Assembly (NCBI RefSeq): GCF_010119615.1
Contig: NZ_QOVG01000002.1
Coordinates: 412,786-476,785, forward strand
Source: Pseudoxanthomonas gei
Lineage (GTDB): Bacteria > Pseudomonadota > Gammaproteobacteria > Xanthomonadales > Xanthomonadaceae
Length of the DNA stretch: 64,000 nt
Direction: 5' to 3'
Both the position numbers and the translations under genes were made by a program. Below are positions 49,733 to 57,595 of the stretch, piece after piece; within the stretch, counting starts at the first letter, position 1, and the number at the start of each line of letters is the position of its first letter. The notes below the pieces were generated by a model. That model saw nothing but the letters and a program-made list of their open reading frames with translations, did not search any database and was not told the origin of the DNA.

Positions 49733-50136
49733 GCGTGGCTCCTGTCCTCGGTGAAGCCCGACTGCCTGGCAGGCAGATGGGTCTTGGCGACCTGGCCGGG
49801 CAGACCGGGCAGACCAGGCATGGCCGATTCCGTCCCGGCCTGATGCCCCTGATTGATGATCCTACCGCTTATGCGGTGGGTGGCCGTGCATGGAATCGTG
49901 ATCGGGGTTGCGCAGACTGGTAGCCCAGCGTCCAGGATCGCGCCTGCTTTCGGCGGTGGGCTGCGGGGCGACAACCGTTGGAGATCTCCGCTTTGATGCG
50001 GGAGTGGCTGAGGGTGGGCAATGGTGGGCCGGGGCCCGCCCCATGGGGCTGAATTCGACATGCAATTGGCGGGCGGCATCCCGGCAGTGCCGCGTGCCAT
50101 CCTCAGCCCAGCGAGCGCCCCTGCGCTTCACCCCTC
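49733..50136. other. intergenic, no gene seen
   Basis: 404 bp between the universal stress gene start and the end of the next minus-strand gene. I see no convincing coding frame, RNA or repeat. It must hold the promoter of the stress-protein gene near 49733-49860. Confidence 0.4.
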
Positions 50137-51459
50137 TTACCTGCGTCTGGTCCACCACTCCGCGGGCAGCTCGATCCCGTACACATCGCGCGTGCGCGTG
50201 CCGTCGCCCCAGTTGCTGGTCCAGTAGATGCCGCGACCGTCGAACGACATCGCGGCGGCGGCCTCGTTGCGATAGGGCTCGTCGCCCGGATAGGCATTGT
50301 GGGTGTGGGCGATGCGCAGGATGCGGCCGTCCAGCCCCAGCATCACCAGCTGGTTCTCGCCCCAGATCGCGTTGGTTGCGCTGCAGGTCGACAGCAGCAC
50401 GTAGTCGCGCATCACGTAGCTCTTGGAAAAGTGCATGCCGTTGTCCCAGCCGATGTCGCCGTGATAGACCAGCTTGCGCACCTGGCCCGTGCGCAGGTTC
50501 ACCGCTTCAATCCAGTCGCTCTGGTTGTTCTGCGACACGAACCACGAGTCACCGGCCGAATCGAGGATCCAGCCCGTGTGCGTCTCGTCGACGGCGACGT
50601 CGCGGATCTTGGCGCTGAAGTCGCGCTTCCAGGCCTGCGGCCTGCCTTCCCCGGCGCCCCAGTGGATCACGCAGGCACCACCATCGGGCGAGGCCTCGAT
50701 GGTGTTGGGGCGCCCCAGGTCGGCGCGGCCGAGTTTGGCGGCGTCGGCCGTGTGCAGCGTATCGGTGACGCGGTCGTAGCTGACCAGCTGTTCGACCGGG
50801 TACGGCCCCTCGTCCACTTCGCGCCGCACCATCCAGCACCAATAGCGGCTGTCATTGGAGCTGTCGCCTTCCACGTCGGTGAACAGTTGCGAGCCGGTCG
50901 GCCATTGCGGCGTGAAGTCGCGCACCAGCGCATCCTTGCCGGTGATCGCGTCCCTCTGCCGGAATTCCATGCCGCGCACGTAGTAGAAACGCGACGGCGC
51001 GTCGGCGCCGTAGTGCCAGCGGATCTCGTTCTCCTCGCCGATGTCCGGCAGCTCGCGCACCACCTTGCCGGTCGCCAGCTCCTCGATGCGCGCGCTGGTG
51101 CTGTTCTCGCCGTGGATGACGATGAGCTTGTTGTCGATGCTCACCGGGGTGTAGCGCGAATACACGACCAGGCCGCCCTTGGCGATGCGCTTGATCGGCG
51201 CACCGGTGCCCGCCTGCGTGCGGACTTCGCCGACCGATGGCAGGGCACCGTAGGCGGGCGCCAGCAAGGCCTTGTCCTGGTCGTAGGTGAACCCGGAGGC
51301 GTCCACCTCCGCCGGCGTGGTCGATGCGGCCTGCAAGGGCAGGGAAGCCGCGGGCGATGCGCGATGCGAGGCAGGATCGGCGGCCACCAGCAGGATCACG
51401 GCGACCCCGATGACGCCTGCCGTTGCCGCGATGAGGGGGGCGCGGCGCGTCGCGGGCAT
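50137..51459 (-). CDS. secreted propeller-like protein, function unknown
   Basis: 440 residues. N-terminal membrane/signal segment (LIAATAGVIGVAVILLVAAD), then a long region of short beta blades with repeating Trp/Asp/Gly patterns (GEENEIRWHYGADAPSRFYY, WILDSAGDSWFVSQNNQSDW, MLGLDGRILRIAHTHNAYPG, AMSFDGRGIYWTSNWGDG). The pattern is that of a beta-propeller or WD40/oligogalacturonate-lyase-like fold. No catalytic motif is evident. Stands alone. Confidence 0.8.
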   Translation of the reverse strand: MPATRRAPLIAATAGVIGVAVILLVAADPASHRASPAASLPLQAASTTPAEVDASGFTYDQDKALLAPAYGALPSVGEVRTQAGTGAPIKRIAKGGLVVYSRYTPVSIDNKLIVIHGENSTSARIEELATGKVVRELPDIGEENEIRWHYGADAPSRFYYVRGMEFRQRDAITGKDALVRDFTPQWPTGSQLFTDVEGDSSNDSRYWCWMVRREVDEGPYPVEQLVSYDRVTDTLHTADAAKLGRADLGRPNTIEASPDGGACVIHWGAGEGRPQAWKRDFSAKIRDVAVDETHTGWILDSAGDSWFVSQNNQSDWIEAVNLRTGQVRKLVYHGDIGWDNGMHFSKSYVMRDYVLLSTCSATNAIWGENQLVMLGLDGRILRIAHTHNAYPGDEPYRNEAAAAMSFDGRGIYWTSNWGDGTRTRDVYGIELPAEWWTRRR

Positions 51460-51646
51460 GGCGGGTCATCCTCGGCAATGGGCAGGGGGCGGCGCACGCG
51501 CCTGGCAGCCGGGTTGCAGGTTCGGGCGGCAGGATGCCAGAGGCGCAGGGGTTTCCCTCGCTAACGCAGGGCCTGGCGGCGACAGGACAGCGGGAGGCGA
51601 CGGCGTTGCCGGCACGCGGCGGCAGCGCGCGGCGCCCCGGATGAGG

Positions 51647-51674
51647 CTTTTTTGCCTTCCGGAAGGCAAAAAAG
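51647..51674. repeat. perfect 28-bp palindrome at the start of the 21-bp array
   Basis: CTTTTTTGCCTTCC-GGAAGGCAAAAAAG, 14 perfect pairs with no loop, centred on TTCCGGAA. As RNA on either strand it ends in a U run, so it is a good bidirectional terminator; as DNA it is the first member of the TTCCGGAA repeat array. Confidence 0.75.
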
Positions 51675-51971
51675 GGATTCCGATGAAGCAATTCCGCTAT
51701 CGGGAATGACGATTTGCTGTTCGGGAATGAAGATTCGGCTTTCCGGAATGACTATTTGCTGTTCGGGAATGACGATTTGGCTTTCCGGAATGACTATTTG
51801 GTATTCGGGAATGACTATTTGGCCTTCCGGAATGATGATTTGGCATTCCCGAATGCCGGCGAGTGATTCCGGAAAGGCTTTTTTGCTTTCCGGAACAGCG
51901 ATCCGGGATTCGGGAAGGGCTTTGCCGGCTTCCGGAAAGGTAATCCGGGATTCGCGAACTGCTTCTCAACT
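51657..51971. repeat. array of 15 repeats with exact 21-bp period
   Basis: A TTCCGGAA, TTCGGGAA or related octamer begins at 51657, 51678, 51699, 51720, 51741 and every 21 bp up to 51951. Best-conserved units read TTCCGGAATGACTATTTGCT and TTCGGGAATGACGATTTGGC. After 51951 the phase slips (51971, 51984, 51992). The period of 21 keeps frames open on both strands (7 residues per unit), which explains the repetitive frames over it (plus 51652-52071, minus 51697-51969); I do not consider these genes. No spacer diversity of CRISPR type. Two helical turns per unit would place each palindrome on the same face of DNA. Confidence 0.88.
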
Positions 51972-52021
51972 TCCCAAACGTCTTTCCGGGCTTCCGGACG
52001 TCTTATTCCGGGGCAAAAAGA

Positions 52022-52041
52022 AAGCCGCCCGAAGGCGGCTT
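52022..52041 (-). terminator. rho-independent terminator after the 155-aa gene
   Basis: Minus strand AAGCCGCC-TTCG-GGCGGCTT followed by TCTTTTTGCC. Eight pairs with the stable UUCG loop and a T run. It lies 36 bp after the stop of the minus-strand gene at 52077 and also shields the repeat array. Confidence 0.82.
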
Positions 52042-52076
52042 CCTGCCCTTGCCTGGGACGAAAAGGAGTAAACGTC

Positions 52077-52544
52077 TCAGGCGCTGGGCGGTTCGGGAGT
52101 GCGGCGGGTCTTGGCCCAGCGGCTGGACAGTTCCCTGCGGGCGGCGTCCAGGCCCTGGTGGCTGCCGGAGACCTGCAGCAGGCCGTAGCCTTCGCGGGCC
52201 ACGTCCATGATGTCGCTGCCCAGGGCGGTCTCGGTGTCGGCGCCGCGTTCGGCGATGCGTTGCAGGCGGTCCAGGACCGGACGCAGGCGGTCCAGAGCGA
52301 CCAGGTCGGCCTGGGCGTCGGCCAGGCCCAGGCTGGGCGGGATGATCTGCGGGTTCTGGCCCAGGACGTTGAGGGTCTGGCGGCAGAAGAACTCGGACTT
52401 GGGGCCCATCTTGCTCAGGCGCCGGCGTTCGTCGTTGTCCAGGGAGATGAGGCCGGTGAGCGCGTTCTCGAGTGCGGTCAGGGCGTCGAGGGCGGCGGTC
52501 ACCTGGGCGTCGGTGATGTCGAGGGATACGAGGTTCTGGGACAT
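52077..52544 (-). CDS. hypothetical protein (155 aa), all-helical
   Basis: Starts at ATG 52544, which has AAGGAG 9 bases upstream (a longer frame to 52580 lacks this). Mostly helical: SQNLVSLDITDAQVTAALDA, LTALENALTGLISLDNDERR, then KMGPKSEFFCRQTLNVLGQN and LRPVLDRLQRIAERGADTET. No signal, membrane segment or known domain. The strong ribosome site and its own terminator suggest a well-expressed monocistronic gene. Confidence 0.82.
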   Translation of the reverse strand: MSQNLVSLDITDAQVTAALDALTALENALTGLISLDNDERRRLSKMGPKSEFFCRQTLNVLGQNPQIIPPSLGLADAQADLVALDRLRPVLDRLQRIAERGADTETALGSDIMDVAREGYGLLQVSGSHQGLDAARRELSSRWAKTRRTPEPPSA

Positions 52545-52933
52545 GGTCGATCTCCTTGTTGGGTAGGCACCCGTCGTCATTGACGGGGCAGGGAGATCAT
52601 CGCGGGGCGGGCGGGGCCTTGGAAATCAGCGAACGCCGCGTTGTGGGGTAGGGGTTTTCTTACGGACTCGGTGCAGTGGAGAGCGACCGGCACGTGCAAT
52701 CGCCAGCCGCGGATGGCCCGGAGGTCACTGCTTCCATGCCGAGGTGCACTGTCGATCCAAAGCAGACAATGTTTCCTGTCACCGCCCATGGTGTGAATTA
52801 CAGAGCGAGGTGGTCTTCACCTAATGGCCGATGCTTGCTGGGATGACATTTTCGAGCCGGCCGTACTAATACCTGATAACTCAACTTGAAGCGTTTCAGT
52901 GCCCGTTCCCCCGTAGCGACCCGACCCATCGAG
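52545..52933. other. intergenic, no gene seen
   Basis: 389 bp between the 155-aa gene start and the end of rtcA. No coding frame or tRNA-like motif is convincing here. A clear intrinsic terminator for rtcA was not found. Confidence 0.4.
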
Positions 52934-53950
52934 TCATAGGTCGACACGTACCCGCCATGCCTCGCCGTCGGACTTCCAGCTGATCTCAACCGGGAGGAAC
53001 TTCTCTATGAGTGCCGCATTGCTGGTGAGGTGGTCGCTCGCGGTGCAGGTAGTGAACTCGCCGCCGCCGGCCAGTGCCATCGGCAGCAGGAGCTGGTCCG
53101 CCAAGTGCTCGCTTACGCAGGCCTGCGAGTCCAGGTAGTGCCTGACGGCGGTCGCCACTCTCTCGGCTACCTTCTCGGCCGCGACGCCGCGCTCGCCATA
53201 GCCCGTGAACAGCTCCACGTGGTCTTCGTGTTCCACGCGCACGAGCACCGCGTTGCCCGGACCGGTCGCGGGGCGGACGCTCCGCAGCTCCAGGTCTTCC
53301 TCGGACAGGTCGAGTCGCTTGCCCAGCACGAACAACTCGCGGCGTCCGATACTTGCCGACAAAGCCGACATCAGCGCTGTGGCGCGGATGCTGACAAGGC
53401 TACCGCGCGAGGCGAACACGGTCTGCTCGAGCTTCGTGCAAGGCTCAACGGACGCGGTCACCGCGCCGCCGCCGGCGGGATAGAAGCCGTGGCTCTCGAG
53501 TTCAACGCTCGCGCAGACGCCAATGCGGCGCAGCGCCGGCAGGTAGGTTTCCGCGATGAAATCTGCGTTCGGTGCCAGCGGGTTGTGCGTACCGCCCTCC
53601 AACCGCAGGCGCGTGGCACCACGGGCCTGCCAGAAGGCGGGCAGCAGCGTCTGCAGAACGAGCATCGTCGACCCGGCCGTGCCAATGACGAAGGTATACT
53701 CGCCAGCCGTTACCGGACCGGGCACGAAGCGCAATGTGGTGGAGCCGAGCGTTGCGCCCTGAATCTCACCCCCGCTGATTGCACAGGCGGCCTGCACGGC
53801 GGTCAGGTGCTGGCGCATTAGCCCCGGGCGGGGCCGACCGGCGCGGATACCCTCCATGAGAAAGCCCGTGCCGGTGCACAGGCTGAGTGTCAGCGCCGAG
53901 CGCAGCAGTTGCCCGCCGCCCTGGCTGCCATCGAGTTGTAGAAGTTCCAT
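52934..53950 (-). CDS. rtcA: RNA 3'-terminal phosphate cyclase RtcA
   Basis: 338 residues from ATG 53950 (E. coli RtcA 338-339). RtcA converts RNA 3'-phosphate to 2',3'-cyclic phosphate through an RtcA-AMP intermediate. Visible: LDGSQGGGQLLRSALTLSLC, AGSTMLVLQTLLPAFWQARG, RLEGGTHNPLAPNADFIAET, HGFYPAGGGAV and the C-terminal catalytic His in TCTASDHLTSNAALIEKFLP. Longer upstream frames lack a ribosome site. Last gene of the rsr-Y RNA-rtcB-rtcA unit, 74 bp after rtcB. Confidence 0.95.
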   Translation of the reverse strand: MELLQLDGSQGGGQLLRSALTLSLCTGTGFLMEGIRAGRPRPGLMRQHLTAVQAACAISGGEIQGATLGSTTLRFVPGPVTAGEYTFVIGTAGSTMLVLQTLLPAFWQARGATRLRLEGGTHNPLAPNADFIAETYLPALRRIGVCASVELESHGFYPAGGGAVTASVEPCTKLEQTVFASRGSLVSIRATALMSALSASIGRRELFVLGKRLDLSEEDLELRSVRPATGPGNAVLVRVEHEDHVELFTGYGERGVAAEKVAERVATAVRHYLDSQACVSEHLADQLLLPMALAGGGEFTTCTASDHLTSNAALIEKFLPVEISWKSDGEAWRVRVDL

Positions 53951-54024
53951 GCGTTTCCATCCTGTCCGGGCGGCGTGCGCCACCCGGATTCCATTTCCAT
54001 TATCCGAGGGAAGGCCCCGGGGCG

Positions 54025-55254
54025 TCAGCCCTTCACGCAGACCACCTGGCGCAGCGTGTGGACGATCTCCACCAAGTCCTTCTGCGCCTCCATGACCGCC
54101 TCGATGCACTTGTATGCGCGCGGCGACTCATCCACCACCTCCGCGTCTTTGCGGCACTCCACGTGCGCGGTAGCCCTTGCATGCTCCTCGACTGTGATCA
54201 GCTTTCGCGCCTGGGTGCGGCTCATGACGCGGCCGGCGCCGTGGCTGCAGCTGTGGAAGCTGTCGGCATTGCCCAAGCCGCGTACGATGAAGCTCTTGGC
54301 TCCCATGCTGCCCGGGATGATGCCGAGCTCCCCCTTTCTTGCACTCACCGCGCCCTTGCGGGTCACGAAGACATCCTTTCCGAAGTGGTGCTCACGACTG
54401 ACGTAGTTGTGGTGGCAGTTCACCGCCTCAGCCGCGGCGTCGAACGGCTTGGCGATCACGCCGCGCGCAGCGTCCACCACGTGCTGCATCATGATCTGGC
54501 GGTTCGTGCGGGCGTAGCGCTGCGCCCACTCGACGGCGAAAACGTAGTCTTCATAGTGCTCGCTGCCCTCCGGGAGGTAGGCCAGATCCTCGTCCGGCAG
54601 GTTGATCATGTGACGGCGCATGTCCTGCTTGGCGAGCTCAATAAAGTGCGTGCCAATAGCGTTGCCCACGCCACGCGAGCCCGAGTGCAGCATGAACCAA
54701 ACTCGGTTCTCCTCGTCGAGGCAGACCTCGACGAAGTGGTTGCCCGTGCCGAGCGTACCCAGGTGCTGGAGGTTGTTAGTGTTCTTCAGGCGCGCATGGC
54801 GCTCGGTGATGCGCTTGAAGTCCTCCGACAGCGTCGACCAGCCTTCTGCCGCCCGCTGTGGCGGCGTGTCCCACGACCCCTTGTCGCGCTTGCCGCGACC
54901 CACGGTGCGGCCGTGCGGCACGGCGCGCTCGATGGCGCTGCGCAACGCGGCAAGGTTGTCCGGTAGGTCCTCAGCGGTAAGCGTGGTGCGCGCGGCGATC
55001 ATGCCGCAGCCTATGTCAACGCCCACGGCGGCCGGGATGATGGCGCCGATCGTCGGCACAACCGAGCCCACCGTCGCACCCTTGCCCAGGTGCACGTCCG
55101 GCATCACTGCGATGTGCTCATGGATAAAGGGGAGCCGGGCGATGTTCTGCAGCTGCTGGCGGGCCTGGTCCTCAAGCGGAACGCCGCGCGTCCACGTCTT
55201 GATCGGAGCGTGCCCCTCCCCGTGGATGAGGTCGTAGTTGATCGTAGTATCCAT
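54025..55254 (-). CDS. rtcB: RNA ligase RtcB (3'-5', GTP/Mn-dependent)
   Basis: 409 residues from ATG 55254 (TAGGAAAC upstream). RtcB joins 2',3'-cyclic phosphate or 3'-phosphate ends to 5'-OH ends. Active-site features: VGVDIGCGMIAARTTL (metal Cys), LGTGNHFVEVCLDEENRVWF, MLHSGSRGVGNAIGTHFIEL, NCHHNYVSREHHFGKDVFVT, and the guanylylated His in SFHSCSHGAGRVMSRTQARK. A longer reading frame extends upstream through the Y-RNA-like sequence and is rejected. It follows four Y-RNA-like elements in the same transcription direction. Confidence 0.96.
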   Translation of the reverse strand: MDTTINYDLIHGEGHAPIKTWTRGVPLEDQARQQLQNIARLPFIHEHIAVMPDVHLGKGATVGSVVPTIGAIIPAAVGVDIGCGMIAARTTLTAEDLPDNLAALRSAIERAVPHGRTVGRGKRDKGSWDTPPQRAAEGWSTLSEDFKRITERHARLKNTNNLQHLGTLGTGNHFVEVCLDEENRVWFMLHSGSRGVGNAIGTHFIELAKQDMRRHMINLPDEDLAYLPEGSEHYEDYVFAVEWAQRYARTNRQIMMQHVVDAARGVIAKPFDAAAEAVNCHHNYVSREHHFGKDVFVTRKGAVSARKGELGIIPGSMGAKSFIVRGLGNADSFHSCSHGAGRVMSRTQARKLITVEEHARATAHVECRKDAEVVDESPRAYKCIEAVMEAQKDLVEIVHTLRQVVCVKG

Positions 55255-55295
55255 AATGTTTCCTAGCGTGATGGGTAGGCACTGCATGCCTGCTG

Positions 55296-55416
55296 AAAAA
55301 GGTGCGGTGACGAAGGTGGTGGAACGCTCTGCACGCGGGCCCAAGAGCCTTTGGCAGTGGGGATCGAACCCAACCCACTTAAGGGGAACCGTTGTAGTTC
55401 CACCGGCATTCACCGT
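55296..55416 (-). ncRNA. Y-RNA-like ncRNA 4 in order (next to rtcB), with tRNA-like module
   Basis: About 121 nt. 5' motif GAATGCCGGTGGAAC pairs with 3' GTTCCACCACCTTCGTC through GGTGGAAC/GTTCCACC (8 pairs); outside it CGGTGA pairs with TCACCG and a TTTTT run follows, like a terminator. Inside: a T-arm-like TGGG-TTCGATC-CCCA, a tiny GCC-AAA-GGC stem, and a D-arm-like GCTCT...AGAGC. This is the most diverged of the three tRNA-like copies. By analogy to YrlA-type bacterial Y RNAs it should bind Rsr. Ends are estimated from pairing. Confidence 0.7.
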
Positions 55417-55448
55417 GAAACGGGAACGGCTGGAGCCGCTTGTATCTA

Positions 55449-55574
55449 TGTCGTCCCTCAGCGACGAGGTGGCGTGGAATCAATTGCTCTACCTGCTGAG
55501 CTACCGCGTTGCCGCGGGCGGGAATCGAACCCGCGACACATGGAGTTCCACTGGCATTCGCACCAGAACAACGA
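55449..55574 (-). ncRNA. Y-RNA-like ncRNA 3 in order, with permuted tRNA-like module
   Basis: About 126 nt. Conserved 5' motif GCGAATGCCAGTGGAAC and 3' motif TTCCACGCCACCTCGTCG; GTGGAA pairs with TTCCAC. The tRNA-like core is excellent: T arm GCGGG-TTCGATT-CCCGC, closed mini-acceptor CCGC-GGCAAC-GCGG, then TA and D arm GCTC-AGCAGGTA-GAGC. The order T arm, acceptor, D arm is circularly permuted relative to a tRNA. The outer stem (TCGTTGTTCT with AGGGACGACA) needs G-U pairs and has mismatches. Confidence 0.75.
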
Positions 55575-55582
55575 TGTAACGG

Positions 55583-55723
55583 TGTCGCCGGCGTCTTCGA
55601 CGAAGGTGATGGAACATCCTGCTCTAACCGCTGAGCTACCGCCACGTAGCGGGCGGGAATCGAACCCGCGACCCGGAGCTTAGAAGGCTGTAGTTCCATC
55701 GGCATTCGAAAACGCCGCCGACA
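55583..55723 (-). ncRNA. Y-RNA-like ncRNA 2 in order, with permuted tRNA-like module
   Basis: About 141 nt and the best-folded copy. The outer stem pairs TGTCGGCGGCGTTTTCG with CGAAGACGCCGGCGACA (17 positions, one mismatch, one G-U). Then GAATGCC faces ACCTTCGTC in the presumed Ro/Rsr-binding internal loop, followed by GATGGAAC/GTTCCATC (8 pairs). The core is T arm GCGGG-TTCGATT-CCCGC, mini-acceptor CCGC-TACGTG-GCGG, TA, and D arm GCTC-AGCGGTTA-GAGC. The T loop has canonical T54 T55 C56 and A58 positions, so TruB/TrmA-like modification is conceivable. Not a functional tRNA: no anticodon arm or open acceptor. Confidence 0.82.
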
Positions 55724-55730
55724 ACGGGGT

Positions 55731-55811
55731 GGATGCGGACGGCAAGTGATGGCCTGACTGCCCGAGTCGAACGGGCGAACCATGTAGTCAGGCCGGCATC
55801 CGGCCGCATCC
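55731..55811 (-). ncRNA. Y-RNA-like ncRNA 1 in order (next to rsr), single T-arm-like hairpin
   Basis: About 81 nt. Outer stem GGATGCGG/CCGCATCC (8 pairs), internal loop with GGATGCCGG opposite CATCACTTGCCGT (matching the GAATGCC / ATCACCTTCGTC motifs of the other three), inner stem GCCTGACT/AGTCAGGC (8 pairs), and a terminal hairpin GCCCG-TTCGACT-CGGGC that looks like a tRNA T arm. There is no D-arm or mini-acceptor, so this is a shorter Y-RNA form. It begins about 54 bp after the rsr stop. Confidence 0.68.
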
Positions 55812-55864
55812 GAAAAGCTTCAATCCCTGGCCCGGACAACCCCATTGCTGGCCGGGCACTCCTC

Positions 55865-57415
55865 TTACAGTTCGATCGACGCGATGCGCTCGACCCAGCG
55901 CGCCGGCGAGGCATTGCCGGCAGCCTGGCCCGCGAGCAGCTCGAACACCGCGTCGTTGAAGCCGCCCACGTGCAGCACGTCCTCGCGCTCCACCGTCTGG
56001 CTGGTGGCGCAGGGCTGCAGGTCGATGCACACCAACCGTGCTTGCGGGCAGCGTGCCTTGAGCCGGCCCCACTCGCGCATCGTCTGCGTCGCCCCACCCC
56101 GGGTGTCGCGCCAGCTCTCGTTGTCCGAGACCAGCACCACGAGGTCGACCATTGCCCGATCGCGGTTGAGCGATGCGATCGGTGCGCTGACCGAGGTGCC
56201 GCCACCGCATAACGCGGCGAGCTGGCGTGCCTGGGTCATCACGCTGTCGCGCGGGTTGAGCTGGACATCACGGACCTCCGTGTCGAACGGCAGCACCCGG
56301 GCCTGTGGATTGGTCCGCAGCAACGTGGCGGCCACAAGGGCAGCCACGTCCACGCACCGCGCCGCGCTTGTAGAGCCTCGGCGGAAACCGGTGACCGGCG
56401 AGGACATCGAACCCGAGACGTCGACCGCGACGGCGACGTTCCCAGCGATCGTTGGCACCCGACGGGTCGCAATTTCCATCGCGTCCTGCAGGGCTTCGGT
56501 GATCGCAACCGGCATGGACACCGCCGCCGCCTGGAACGCCATCAGCAGCTGGTACGGGAAAACCCGTGCCCCGCTGATCGCTTCGGGATCGCGCAGTCGC
56601 GCGGCGATCTCCGCAACCACTCCGGCGTCGTCCCAGACGCCATTGCGGGCGAACGTGTTCAGGCCCATGCGCAGCGTCTGCCAGGAGGCCTTGCGGGCCA
56701 GCGTCGTCCAATGCTGACGCCCTAGGGGAAGCGACGTGTAGTACTGGAACGGCAGGTCCGGCAGCTCGCCCGACGGGTCGCGCTTGAATGCCTCGAACGC
56801 ACGCAGCTTCGGCGGCAGCGCTTCCTCCCGGTAAGGCCGGCCCACGATCCACGCGTACAGCGCTTCGCGCTCGGCATCGGCCGGCTTCGGGTGGACCATG
56901 CGGATCACGTCCGCAAGCGAAGGCTGCTGGCCAATCGCCGCGTTGATGAGCGCATCCGTGGAGGCGTGGGCGATCCACTGCTGCACCAGGCGCTTCGGTC
57001 GCGAACCCAACGACTTGCGGCCGACGCGACCGCTGCGCAGGATCTGCACGACGTTGCGCAGCATGCGGCCATTGGTCACCACGCGCGGGAAGGCGGCCGT
57101 GAACAGGTCGGGATCACGAGTGCTCAGCGTCGCAAGCAGGAGCGCCGGCATGTCCTTTATGTGCATGGTCTCGCGTGCATATACCGCAGTGCGTGCAACG
57201 AACCCGGGGGACACCTGGGCCGCCAGCATCAGCACGGTGGCCAGCTGTGCCTCGTCCGTCGCATAGAAGGTGGCGTTAAGGCAGCCCGTGGCGGCATAGA
57301 GGGCGAGCGCACCTTCCGGGGTGCGCTGGTAGGCAGAGGCACCCTCCTCGTTGAGAGCGTTCGCCACCGGAGCGAGTGCGCCGCGGATGGACTCGAAGAG
57401 GGAAAGGTTGGCCAT
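55865..57415 (-). CDS. rsr: Ro60-like RNA-binding protein Rsr (TROVE + vWA)
   Basis: 516 residues. Rsr, the bacterial Ro60 orthologue, is a HEAT-repeat ring that binds Y RNAs and, with PNPase, degrades or checks structured RNA. TROVE domain about 1-310 (TPEGALALYAATGCLNATFY, ARTAVYARETMHIKDMPALL, RMVHPKPADAEREALYAWIV). vWA domain from about 325 with a MIDAS start VAVDVSGSMSSP and later LVSDNESW. The ATG follows GGAG. A sigma-54 promoter lies 44 bp upstream. Four Y-RNA-like RNAs follow directly, then rtcB and rtcA. Confidence 0.95.
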   Translation of the reverse strand: MANLSLFESIRGALAPVANALNEEGASAYQRTPEGALALYAATGCLNATFYATDEAQLATVLMLAAQVSPGFVARTAVYARETMHIKDMPALLLATLSTRDPDLFTAAFPRVVTNGRMLRNVVQILRSGRVGRKSLGSRPKRLVQQWIAHASTDALINAAIGQQPSLADVIRMVHPKPADAEREALYAWIVGRPYREEALPPKLRAFEAFKRDPSGELPDLPFQYYTSLPLGRQHWTTLARKASWQTLRMGLNTFARNGVWDDAGVVAEIAARLRDPEAISGARVFPYQLLMAFQAAAVSMPVAITEALQDAMEIATRRVPTIAGNVAVAVDVSGSMSSPVTGFRRGSTSAARCVDVAALVAATLLRTNPQARVLPFDTEVRDVQLNPRDSVMTQARQLAALCGGGTSVSAPIASLNRDRAMVDLVVLVSDNESWRDTRGGATQTMREWGRLKARCPQARLVCIDLQPCATSQTVEREDVLHVGGFNDAVFELLAGQAAGNASPARWVERIASIEL

Positions 57416-57458
57416 GATGGGCTCCGGCAGGAACAGCCTGCGTCGTAACTTGAACTGA

Positions 57459-57473
57459 GCAATCAGCGTGCCA
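57459..57473 (-). promoter_or_regulatory. sigma-54 promoter of the rsr-Y RNA-rtcBA unit
   Basis: Minus strand TGGCAC-GCTGA-TTGC, an exact match to the -24/-12 consensus TGGCAC-N5-TTGC. Transcription should begin near 57448, leaving a leader of about 30 nt before the rsr ATG at 57415. It is oriented away from rtcR, whose product is a sigma-54 activator. This is the strongest regulatory signal in the window. Confidence 0.92.
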
Positions 57474-57521
57474 ACATCTCTACGGACTCGGATAATTCAT
57501 TGGTTTCAACAACTTAAGTAA

Positions 57522-57536
57522 CTTTCGGTTCGAAAG
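57522..57536. promoter_or_regulatory. candidate RtcR upstream activating site
   Basis: Palindrome CTTTCG-GTT-CGAAAG about 75 bp upstream of the predicted sigma-54 start, a normal enhancer distance. Nearby AACTTAAGTAAC and GTAACTTGAACT repeat an AACTTRA core. The binding specificity of RtcR is not known to me, so this is a positional inference. Confidence 0.45.
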
Positions 57537-57595
57537 AGGTAGAGTGCTGTAACCAAGTTGCGTATATTTCAGTATCGAATTTTATCTGGATCTAT

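Noticed and set aside
51657..51971. CRISPR array
   Set aside because: The 21-bp period has no separate repeat and spacer: every unit is a variant of one sequence, and no cas genes are near.
51652..52071. Repetitive 139-residue protein (and a minus-strand counterpart)
   Set aside because: Open frames are an automatic result of a 21-bp period; both strands are open and neither has a ribosome site.
55238..55683. Plus-strand frames and the upstream extension of rtcB across 55255-55413 as protein genes
   Set aside because: They lie over the Y-RNA-like repeats; the translations mirror tRNA-arm and stem sequence and have no ribosome site. The rtcB start is fixed at 55254 by family length.
55449..55723. 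True tRNA genes
   Set aside because: T and D arms are canonical, but their order is reversed, there is no anticodon arm and the acceptor is a closed 4-bp mini-stem without CCA end.
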